DNA of 21,597 bases from Apostichopus leukothele (Eukaryota; Echinodermata; Holothuroidea; Aspidochirotida; Stichopodidae): contig JAAAKB020120910.1 of assembly GCA_010014835.2 (NCBI GenBank), forward strand, positions 1 through 21,597. The letters run 5' to 3'. The notes beneath the pieces are model-generated. The model saw nothing but the letters and a program-made list of their open reading frames with translations, ran no database searches and had not been told where the DNA came from. The first letter of the stretch is position 1; every line of letters begins with the position of its first letter. A program made the position numbers and the translations under genes. Below are positions 10,464 to 20,040 of this stretch, piece by piece.

Positions 10464-11340
10464 GTAACTTGAAAAAGATGGAGCTGTTTATTCTAACCCT
10501 TTTTGACCCTGAAATGGTATTGCAATATTTCAATCAGTTCAAAGATAAATGTTTATATGGGAAACTGGAAGTCGTGAAGTAAACCTATTGCAAAGGCCAG
10601 ACTTTTTTGGTTTTGAAAATAGCATTTACAATCCTCCATTTTAGTTAGGAAGGGACAGAAACAATGGGTGAATTGTATATACTTGTAAAACTTAACTTAA
10701 GTTATTTAAAAAACAAAGTGATTAGGAAATGTTTTCATTGAGCTTCAATCTTAAATGTGACATGTTATGGGCCAATAGATGAGCTCTCATCAGTGTAGCA
10801 GGATTAATTCTTTACCGCTTGAATCGTAAACTTGTGATATGTTACGGGATAGTACAGGCTAAATAATGTTTAACTGATGACGATGATGATGAACATATTA
10901 AAACATTCCTGTAAAATGTGCTTTCAATTCCTACGTGTAGCTTTTTCTGAGATATTGAAAATGAAGTTGTTACAGTGTGTACATTAAAGTGAATTTGAGG
11001 CAGACAGGTGTGACTTCTCAGTTGTACAAGCAAAATTTATGTTTCTTTTTAACTCTTTGCTTTGTCTAAGATTGGATCTGGTTTCAAGTACTTAACCTAA
11101 GTGGATGTGAAGTTAACATGACTGTAATCTATTCACAATTAGATGCATTGCAATTTTCATATGCATCCCATTGAGATGCATGCCTAGTAGAAAATTGGAT
11201 GGATTTAAAAAAAGTAATACATATTTGTCAGTGTGTATCTATTACATTACAACTAGTTGCTTCAAGTCCTCTTTTTGGTGCAAGATATGTCAATAACAGC
11301 GATGGTGGTATTGATGATTGATTCTCTATCATACAACCCT
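10464..11340 (+). other. ZNF608/609 intron between exons A and B, left part
   Basis: It opens with GTAACT. The exon A frame stays open into the intron to a stop at 10580-10582. No other feature is seen before the 87-bp array. Confidence 0.7.
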
Positions 11341-11788
11341 CTTCTTCTGCTATACCATTAGATCTCATTTTGAGGTATCTCTGTAACTCCTCAACCCTCT
11401 CCTGGAGAAATAGCTTCATACAACCATCTTCTTCTGCTTTAACTTTAGGCCTCATTTTGAGGTATCTCTGTAACTCCTCAACCCTCTCCTGGAGAAATAG
11501 CTTCATACAACTATCTTCTTCTGCTATACCATTAGATCTCATTTTGAGGTATTTCTGTAACTCCTCTACCCTCTCCTGGAGAAATAGCTTCATACTACCA
11601 ATTGCTGTTATACCATTAGATCTCATTTTGAGGTATATACAGTATCTCTGTAACTCTTCAACCCTCTCAGGTCTGGAGAAATAGCTTCATACAACCAATT
11701 GCTGTTATACTGTACCATTAGACCTCATTTTGAGGTATCTCTGTAACTCTTCAACCCTCTCAGGACTGGAGAAATAACTTCATATTAC
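11341..11788 (+). repeat. 87-bp minisatellite, five units, in the ZNF608/609 second intron
   Basis: Units begin at about 11341, 11428, 11515, 11603 and 11700. The first two are exactly 87 bp; the later ones vary through small insertions. Each contains CTCATTTTGAGGTATCTCTG, a CCTCAACCCTCTCCTGGAGA-type tract and TAGCTTCATACAAC. A partial unit precedes at about 11320-11340. The 87-bp period is a multiple of three, so both strands stay open; the antisense frame (11228-11626) reads a repeated MKLFLQERVEELQRYLKMR peptide. The array stops about 88 bp before exon 11876. Confidence 0.95.
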
Positions 11789-11875
11789 AGAGGCAGCTGG
11801 GCCACACTTAACATAGTTTTATCTGTTTGCTATATAACCTTTTAATTTGGTTTTCTGTTTGTGCTTTCATTGTAG

Positions 11876-11963
11876 GTGTGTTGGTTGTCAATGTAACATG
11901 GCGAAATAAAACATATGTTGGTACTCTGCTAGATTGTAGCCAGCACAACTGGGCTCCTCCAAG
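11876..11963 (+). CDS. ZNF609: ZNF608/609 ortholog, exon B ([16 protein letters not shown] core)
   Basis: This 88-bp exon completes a Gly codon split after 10463. It encodes [20 protein letters not shown] followed by SQHNWAPP, and ends two bases into an Arg codon. The stretch is nearly identical to vertebrate ZNF608/609, which have LDCT(K/R)HDWAPPRFCDSP. The acceptor is TTTCATTGTAG and the donor is CCAAG|GTAAGA, close to consensus. The intron before it is phase 1 and the one after is phase 2, and both joins restore the family sequence exactly, which proves the splice sites. The exon carries no known catalytic motif. Its very strong conservation suggests a protein-interaction surface, but its role is not established from the sequence. 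It is the anchor that identifies the gene. Confidence 0.97.
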
Positions 11964-14795
11964 GTAAGATGAGAGGTTTTATTCACGTTTTATATATTGA
12001 AGACTTGGGTCTGCTGATACTTCAGTGTTTGTGCAGATTTGGACTAAATATATTTATGTATCTAGCATAGAAAGTATGACGTATAGTACTGTTTTGCCTT
12101 AAAGATGTATTTGGAGTTATCTTCACCATTTTCTGATGGGCACATTCAGAGTTGTTACATACAGATGGGAACAAGTATACACCAAGGAAGGTATTCGGTT
12201 ATTTTAGTCTTCAGTGAATCTCAACAAGTGTATTGAAATTAGGCCAAAACTGCAATATTTATTCAACTGTATGTGACAGAATGTTTCAGTAGCTTGTTTA
12301 TATCAGGAGCAGCCAAATGGTTATTTTCGTAGTTAGAATGTGGAGTACTATCCAAATACCGCTGAACATTACATGGCTCCCACAGAACAACCCAAGTGCA
12401 GTGTTAAGAAGTAGAATAGTTGGCCCACTTTGACCAAACTAAAGATCTCTTGAAATGTTGAAGGTGCTGATCAGATGATGTCCTTAGGTCATCCTAACAA
12501 GTTCACTAAATTCTTAGCTAATTGATAAAAGAGAAACAAGATACAAACCTTCTTAAAGATCTGTGATGCAAGGTAGTAGATATTAATATGCAACTGATTT
12601 ATTCCAGGCTGAATACTCAAGATGCTGTTTTAAGGTATATATTGCAATGGTCAGTCATTAACTGTATGAGAAAATGCAAGTTTTCTTTATTGTTAAATGA
12701 AACCTTGTATTGACAGCATGTGTAATGGTCTAATGAAGAATTGTTTAAAGAGCACCTGAAATGATAAATCAGATTGAATGAAATTTGCTTTTAAGTATCC
12801 ATCAATTGACATATCTTAAAATAATGTGACTTTGTACCCCACTGGTAGGTAGGTGATTTTCTACCAAACAGGTACTGAAATTAACAGCCAACGACTGGAA
12901 TGTTCAACAACAGCCCGAAAAACCCAAAGCTGCATTCAACTTTATCAACTGTCATTGAAAGAACAGCTCAGGAAAAAAGCTGACACCGCATTTTAATAAC
13001 ACAGCAAAACCCATAGAAACTGTAACACTATCTGTCAAAATGTCTTTTCCAAATTACAGCGGTAATGAAGACATAGACCTGCATCTCTTTGAAGTGAACA
13101 TCAATTTTTGATGAAGATTAATTTCTACCACAAATAGTAGAAAAACAGCCAGAAAATGCAAAAATTATATACTTTTGCCGTATCGGTTTGAGCCTCTTTT
13201 CAAGGTACAAGAAGGTGCCAAAGCTGGTATGTACATATGAAGTAGGGCTAGGCCGACCTGTCGCTCAAGAAGTGCCAGGGAAAGAGACACTGAATAGTGT
13301 TGATTGGTATATAATTTTTAGTCGTTTATTGTGTAAAAGTAAACCATTATGTAATTCAAGTCACACATTTGCTTGCAATTAGTGGATAGTGACAGTCCTA
13401 CCTGAGTTCGCATAGGCCAGTCATTATGCAACGTTACATGTTAGTTACAGTGTGTCACTTGCAAAGGCCTAACCTGTTCTGGCAGAAGTGGCTAACATTA
13501 AACATTGTACCATATGATGTAGATTTTTGGCTCTAGGATAGTTCTTTGAATTTACTGAAAATTTCTATGTAGGCTAGGCTAGATTTTGAAATATCATTTA
13601 GGCCTAAAGACATAATATTTTAATTGCCACAGATCCATAGCTTTTTTGCTATGCAAAATTCAATCACTAGTTAGACCTAGGCCTTATCATAGTCGCCTAC
13701 AGTTATCCTTGTTGGAAGGAAATGCTGACTTGTTTTCAAATTACAATTACCATAGAACTTGTGACAAAAATTGTTTTGCTGATATGATGTTCTGCATTGC
13801 TTTTGAAATGCATTTTGTAGCTGGTCTTAGGTCTGCACTGAAATGAGCCTGTACAACGATCTGAAATATGTAGAGATGTACTTACTGTCAGTGCAACGTA
13901 CTAGATTGTTTTACTGGAACAGTATTTATAGAATTGTGCAACTGCCAACATGTAAATTGTAATTTACCCACTAATACATTATGTAATATGCAATGCATAG
14001 TCAGGAAGAAGTTTTTCTCTAGATTATCAATGGTTGCCCATCTGACAACCAGGCCTTACTTTGAGGTTGCCCAAACGGCAAGTTTGGTTGCCTGAAAAAA
14101 TGTACGTAAGTGACAATATGTAATAGAAGGAGAGATGTGTAGGTTTGGTGAATAGAACACAGGCATTTTGGGGGTGATACCATCCATCATTTTACTTATT
14201 TTGGGGTTTTTGATTACAATGCAATCTAAAAGTGATGTAAGCAACTGTCATCTCAGACAATAGGACAAACTTAAAAAATTTGCCCTGATTGAGGACAAAT
14301 ATGTGCCTCGATTTCTTGGTAGCTAATCAACCTAATGAATTTGTAACATTTTGAAAACAGTTATTATTCTGGGGAATGACACATTCAGTGCAAGTTTTTG
14401 TGACATTGAAACCCAGTTGCATGAACTGCAAAATGTAATGTAAAATTGTTAATTTTCATGAATTTGTCTCCCAGGGACTCTGTTGTACATTAAAATACAT
14501 TAATCAAATTCAAACCCATTTAAACAAAGATAGAGTTGAATATATAGACAGACAACTGTGTCATTGTTTCAAAAGTTTTCACTGTTGAAACAGATTAGTT
14601 AAGCTAAAGGACTGCATGGTAAAGACAAATAAAATCGTACTGCATGGCACAATTTTGAGACTGAATGTTGAATTCTGATTTAACTTGATATTGTGCACTG
14701 CATTATGAAGGCCCTCTCAGAAAAGCCTTCAGTAATTGTGCACTGCATAACAACTTATTTTACTTATACTGTGTCTTTTATCATGTGTGTTACAG
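11964..14795 (+). other. Large ZNF608/609 intron, left part; no gene recognised
   Basis: It opens with GTAAGA. The sequence is AT-rich, with only short frames that lack motifs. No repeat family was recognised with confidence. Confidence 0.6.
14690..14752. repeat. 13-bp direct repeats around a small hairpin, just upstream of the P2X7-like relic
   Basis: TTGTGCACTGCAT occurs twice, about 45 bp apart. Between them, TGAAGGC and GCCTTCA form a 7-bp stem. It may be a footprint of a small inserted element. Confidence 0.6.
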
Positions 14796-15560
14796 GTGTT
14801 CATGTGGAGCATGTGTACCAATGACATCAGCAATAGAAAGTCGGTGCTGTAGGGAAATACGAGAGAAATGTGACAGAAAGAACCCAGCATAAAGGATTTG
14901 AACCAGTGTGCCTTAAACCAATACGTTTTGAGGGTTTCATTCTTCCAGTTTCGACAACAGTTTGGCAATAGGGAAGGTGATAACTTAGGTGAGTTGAAGA
15001 CATCCTTTGGTAAACCAATTATGTTACACAAGGGTGCAGAAGAAACTGGGCCAGGGCTTAAAGTGCAGATATACAGTAGGGTGAATGTTCATATTGTAGG
15101 TGTATAAGTAAACTCAAAGTTTGATTGCTGTACAAGAGCCATGTTTCTAGTGCCATCTTGTCAGCATGGCACCCAGTGGCGACAAGAACCAGGTTGGGCC
15201 CTGAAAATAGTTATACCACCGAGCCCTTTTAAAGTCGTCATAAATTCATGGTACATTCATGTAGCCGCCCAGCAGCCCCCTTCTTATCAGGCCTGATCAC
15301 ACTGCTGGGTACATCAAGGCCATCATGAGTTGCTAAGCTGACATTGACTATTCTATCACATCATTCACAATAGTTCATTTTACTTTTTATATATTTTCAG
15401 ACAATACTGGTACACAGCAAATATGCAGTTATCAGAATGTGGTGGGGATTCCTTGGGCGTCATGTGAGAGTGGTGCTACCAGCATGTGCTGTCCACAGAA
15501 AAAAAGGAAAAATTTCCAGCTCAGAAATGTGCAGGTTTTCATTATCCAAATTTAGACTGA
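14796..15560 (+). pseudogene. Decayed P2X7-C-terminal-like domain gene, two exons, inside the ZNF608/609 intron
   Basis: All conserved blocks of the P2X7 cytoplasmic (ballast) domain occur in order on the plus strand. They are CSCGACVPM...SRCCREI; HKGFEPVCL; QYVLRVSFFQFRQQFG; then, after an intron (14989-15400, GTGAGT...TTTTCAG), WWGFLGRHVRVVLPACAV; and finally KFPAQKCAGFHYPNLD and a stop at 15558-15560. Human P2X7 has RCHCGRCQPS, CCRKK, LPSCCRWRIRKEFP and YSGFKSPY in the same places. The Cys residues that bind zinc in this domain are largely kept. The blocks lie in three different frames with at least three shifts, so no single frame encodes the domain. The retained intron rules out a processed copy. 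Such domains are multigene in many marine invertebrates, without the channel part. Homopolymer assembly errors are an alternative, but the nearby 1.5-kb ZNF exon is clean. Confidence 0.85.
15172..15315. repeat. GC-richer insert-like patch in the relic's intron
   Basis: CAGTGGCGACAAGAACCAGG at the start recalls the CAGTGGCG termini at 1-112. The patch ends with TCAGGCCTGATCACACTG, so both ends read CAGTG outward. No clear target duplication was seen. Confidence 0.3.
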
Positions 15561-15585
15561 ATTGTACAACTGAAAAACTTTTACA

Positions 15586-15591
15586 AATAAA
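15586..15591 (+). terminator. Polyadenylation signal AATAAA after the P2X7-like relic
   Basis: A canonical AATAAA lies 26 bp after the final stop of the P2X7-like relic, in the correct orientation. The short spacing fits the 3' end of a compact gene. AATAAA is common by chance in AT-rich DNA. Confidence 0.5.
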
Positions 15592-16187
15592 AGAATGAAA
15601 AATGAAAGTAATAAGATTTATTTTGTTTTGTTATGGATTATATTGCACTGTTCAAGAAGCTCTGAATGCCGGTGAAGAGTGAAGATGTCAGTGATGATGA
15701 TGATTTGCTGTAATGTGCGTTGGTAAGAAACATGCCAAAACCTTGTAAAGATATTGAGAAGATTCAGCATAGTAGCTGGCATAGACGATACCCCAAAACA
15801 TTCCTGCAATAAGGCTCCCATGTGGGTACTCATTGTCACTAGATGACCAATGACCTATGTACTATAGAACCGGGAATTCTTACCCATAGCCAATGAATAA
15901 ATGTTTATAGTTAGGTCACTCAAAGGGAGTCTACACTATACTTCTTTCCAGAAATATGCCAGTATCCAGTATTAAAATACTTCCTGTGCAGACTTTCTTA
16001 CCCCATTGAGTTTTAACAATTTTTATTACGAAAAATGAGAGCTACTTGAAATAGCTAATATATAAGACAGAGAAACCTTCACTCCCAATGGCTCTGAGAT
16101 ACATTCCATAGAATTTAAGAATAAATCCTCTTTCTGACATGTCTCTTTGGTTATGATGCAGAAGTCTCAGTAACCCTTGTAATCGTG
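15592..16187 (+). other. Large intron, between the relic and the tandem repeats
   Basis: Nothing recognised. An antisense frame at 15618-15839 has no motif. Confidence 0.6.
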
Positions 16188-16792
16188 CTTGTGTGTATGT
16201 GACGGCTAGCTTCTAAGCATGATATCTCACCAACCACGCGTTGAGTCAATGTCATACTTGGTAGGTAGATGCCAAATGATGTGTAGATGTGCTCTATTGC
16301 TTTTAGTTCCCATCTCATGAACATTAATGAGTGGGTGGGGTTTAACATGAAATTCTTAAAATGTCAATATCTCTGCAAGCATATGTCCGATTTAGTTTAT
16401 ACTTGGTATGGTGATATAACTACATGTATGTATGTTCTTTGCAAAATCAATTTTCACCTCATTAATATTCATGAGTGGGAAATTGTCAAGAACAGCTTGT
16501 AAACATGATACCTCAACAACCACAAGATGAATAAATGTCTTTATGTGGTAAGTAGATGCTCTGTGTTGAGTAGTTTGGTTTTGATTACAATGCCATGAAT
16601 ATTAATCAATGGGAGGACTTTTCGTAAAACGTTGACCATACTGGTATGGTGATGTTGGTACATTATAAGCACATTGTTATGACTTTTCCAACTTATGTCA
16701 ATAATATTCATCAAATTGCAAGAAATGGCTTTTAAAACACAAGACAAGGACCAAATGTTCCATGTTCTTTGCAGTCAAGTTGGCGTGTGTTA
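16188..16792 (+). repeat. Composite tandem repeat family, copy 3a
   Basis: The head GTGTGTATGTGACGGC is followed by monomers with GATATCTCACCAACCAC, CATACTTGGTAGGTAGATG and a subtype tail TCATGAACATTAATGAGTGGG. That tail recurs as ATTAATATTCATGAGTGGG and ATGAATATTAATCAATGGG. This subtype lacks the AGGTCA sites of the neighbouring copy. Confidence 0.75.
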
Positions 16793-17400
16793 GTTGTGTA
16801 TGTGACGCCCTAGCTTGTTCACATGGTATCTCAAGGTAACATCTACAGTTCTCATATTTGGCAATTGGCTTCTCCATAATTAGTGTAAGAACTGTATTGT
16901 TTTGGGTGGAGGTCAAAGGTCATTTAGGGTCAGTAGAGGGCAAAATGTGAACAATTCAAAACACTGTATCTCCTGAACCTGAACATCAAAGGAGGTCATG
17001 TTTGCATGGTATGGTTTGCCTTATGTAGTGTAAATGATTTACACAGTTTGGTGTAGGTCAGAGTTCGTTTAAGGTCATGAGGGATCAAAATTGAAATCTT
17101 TGTAAACATGATATCTCCAGATAGAAAACTGTTTTGACACTCATATTTTGCATGTGGCTTCCTTATAATGGTCCAAGAACCTTATTGTTTTTAGTGGAGG
17201 TCAAAGGTCATTTGGGTCGTCAAAGGTCACACTCTGTAAAGTCTTATAAAACAAACCTTGTAAACACGATATCCCAAGATAGCTTACATCACATTTGGCA
17301 TGTGTATTTCTTATGGTGAGTACAAGAACCCTATTATTTTGGGTGGACATCAAAGGTCATTTGGGGTCAGCAGAGGTCCAAATTTCAAAATATCAAATGG
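16793..17400 (+). repeat. Composite tandem repeat family, copy 3b, with DR1-like sites
   Basis: A second head (TTGTGTATGTGACGCCC) is followed by about four monomers of 140-150 bp. Each carries TTGTAAACAYGATATC, CATATTTTGCATGTGGCTTC, AAGAACCTTATTG and GGAGGTCAAAGGTCATTTGGG. Two exact AGGTCAAAGGTCA sites are at 16910-16922 and 17198-17210, 288 bp apart, and several weaker ones lie between. Confidence 0.8.
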
Positions 17401-20040
17401 ATCTCATCAGGTTAACTGTTACAAATGTAAATTTAGCTCTTTGTAGTTAGAGTAAGCATGCAAAACAAATTACCAACAACAAGCAATGTCCCTCTGTCTT
17501 ACTTTCATCGTTGTGGTATTATTATGCCACAGAATTCTGTCATCAAACCATGTAAGCACTGACTCTGTTTAGATTTATACTGCCCTCCATCTGCACTATT
17601 TACTTAGCCATGGTTATTATCTTGCAAACTACTCTTGTGCTGCATATGTAATGCATTTAAGGCAAGTAACCGCTGGGAGGGGTTTCCCTCTGGTTATTCT
17701 TGGCATATGGTTTGTCACACTTCATTCAATCAACGGTGTTGATTTTGTGTGCATATCGTGAATATATCATAAATCAATGAACATAAAATTCTTAATCAGA
17801 TATCTCTGAAATAGTATGTCTAATTAGCGTTATACATGTACTTGGATTTAAATACAGTTTCAAGTATATTGGTAATTTGATACATGCTAATTAGATCACA
17901 AAATTTGACGTCATTCGTATTCATGCATGTATCTGTATTTTTACTATGTCACCAAATAGACTTTGCTAACATGACAACTGGTTCCTTGTACCTTTCTTTA
18001 TATGTTGCTGCATTCTAGATAATCCCTCTTCATATGGTGTGCACAAGTTCATGAATATTAACATGTCTGGCTTATGAATATGTAATGGGCCTCGGAACCA
18101 CTAAAACTAAAAGGGCTGCAGCTTCTGGGGACTTGTCCTCCACCCCCACCTGATACTTTCAGCCAAAAACAGAGTTAAGTTTTAATAAAAAAAATAAATT
18201 GCTGCTTTGGTTTATTTAAGGAAATGTTGTTTGTTACTTTGAAGGTCTTTTCTGAGAGAAAGATTTGTCTTTACTCTTATATGGCTCTGTAAACATCAGA
18301 ATGAAAAAAAAAAAACTGCAGTTGTCCACAAAAAATGCTCTTGAATGTTTTACTCATGGTCCAAAGTTTATTGAAGTTAAATGAAACCCTGAAATCTGCT
18401 TATATTAGACTGAAATGTACATGAATCTTCAATTCTTCGATTCTTCAACCTGAGATATTGTACTTGCTCACCCCCCTTGTCCCTCCCCATTCTCCCTTTC
18501 TTCAATGATTAGTTCCAGTAAAAAAACAGTTCTGTGTTTCTTGTCACACCTAGTACATCAATGGACTACAGTTAATGTTCCTGTACGGTGTCAGCACTTG
18601 GTTTATTTCTTGTCTTGCACCTAGAAGTCTACCTAAAAAGAGCATATTCCAGACTTGGCCAATGAAAAGGTGAAGAAATTGGTGGAGGCACTTGGTGACA
18701 CACTTAATATTCACAGTTCTGCTCCAAGACTTCTGCCATTAGTCATCCACATTAACATAAACAAAGGAAACAAAACACATGTAATCATTACTTAAATTGT
18801 AAGCCACATGAGGCTTAAGCAGTTGCTAGTCATTTGCAAACTAAAACTCTCCATAACATGTATGCTTGCTGTATAGCTAGACAATCCCTTATATTGTGAC
18901 CACAGAGGGATCATTATAACATTTTGTCTAGCCACATCAATAGCAGCAACATAAACTTGATGTTACATGCAGTCTCTGCAGTTATAGATGTAGACTAGGT
19001 ACTTATCCATGACTGATAGTTAACAAACCACTGCATGGATCCTTTGATATTAATTAATTTGAGGCTTCATGAAGGTTTGTGATATACCAAACGTAGCCTC
19101 AATGGTCATTGCAGAAATCACATGACCAGAAATCCAATCAATGATATTAGTCATCCATAGATGTCTCCTATTGGAGCACTATATAGGTCCTGTCCCTCAC
19201 CCTTATGTGTTGCATGTTTTGATCATGCCATAGGTTAGCCTAAGCTTGCACTTGCAGACTTAGTAGCCTATCTATACCTTGTTACTAGGCCTATCTACAG
19301 TACTGTATACACGTAGACTTAGAATGCTAAGTCTACACCAACACGTACTAGGAAATAGTAACTTATATTGACATACATTTTCTTTTCAAGTATTCCCAAT
19401 GACAATTGTGGCTTTTTTTGCTGACATTGGGCCTGTTTAGATTCATCTACAGTGTTGGTTCCGAAGGTAAAGGCCAAACAGTCCTAGTAGTGAGACATTG
19501 TGGAATTGCTACCTGCAGTACAAGTAATGCTCCAACTGCAACGAAAGGCGTCCATATTTTCCTTAGCCTTTTCTCCTTTAGTAATTAATTGAATGTAATA
19601 CCTTCTTTAGTCATATTGCCATAACCACCTACTACAGATCTGGTTGGCATTTTACAATGGTGAAGGAAATAATTGCTGCGGATATGGTTTGTTACTCTGT
19701 ACATATTACTGTTTTACTGTGTAGATATGGGTGTTACACTGGTGTGCGGAGTTATGATAATTGAAGTGCCAGCATTTCGATGACATCATTAAGAGTAGGG
19801 CTGGTTGTATGATTTTTCTACTGCTTGCTAATGAGGTCATACTTGGTGATTGCTCTAGTTTTGTGGTCTGTTGGAGATTTTCTGAGGAGGTTCAAACATC
19901 TGATATAAAATTGTACAAATATTCCAATGAAATGCATCTTTGTTACCATTTCAGGTGCTCTTTAAAATTTTGTGAAATTTTATAATGTATTTGGTCAACA
20001 ACAAAGTGACTTAATCAAAATGAACTTTATTTTGTTTCAG
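17401..20040 (+). other. Large intron, right part, ending in the exon C acceptor
   Basis: Degenerate pieces of the composite repeat (for example TTCATGAATATTAACATG near 18048) occur to about 18080. A possible decayed exon is at 18624-18795 (see findings). The rest is unremarkable. The intron ends with TTATTTTGTTTCAG. Confidence 0.6.
19313..19336. repeat. Perfect 10-bp hairpin with 4-base loop
   Basis: GTAGACTTAG / CTAAGTCTAC are exact reverse complements around AATG. It lies in the large intron, in a stretch with further copies of the AGACTTAG word (about 19258). Confidence 0.9.

Noticed and set aside
11228-11626. 132-residue antisense frame with repeated coiled-coil-like peptide
   Set aside because: It is explained by the 87-bp minisatellite, again a multiple of three. 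No start context, promoter or flanking coding sequence supports a gene.
14898-15107. 69-codon frame with FQFRQQFG as a separate small gene
   Set aside because: It is one block of the P2X7-like relic reading on into its intron, not an independent gene.
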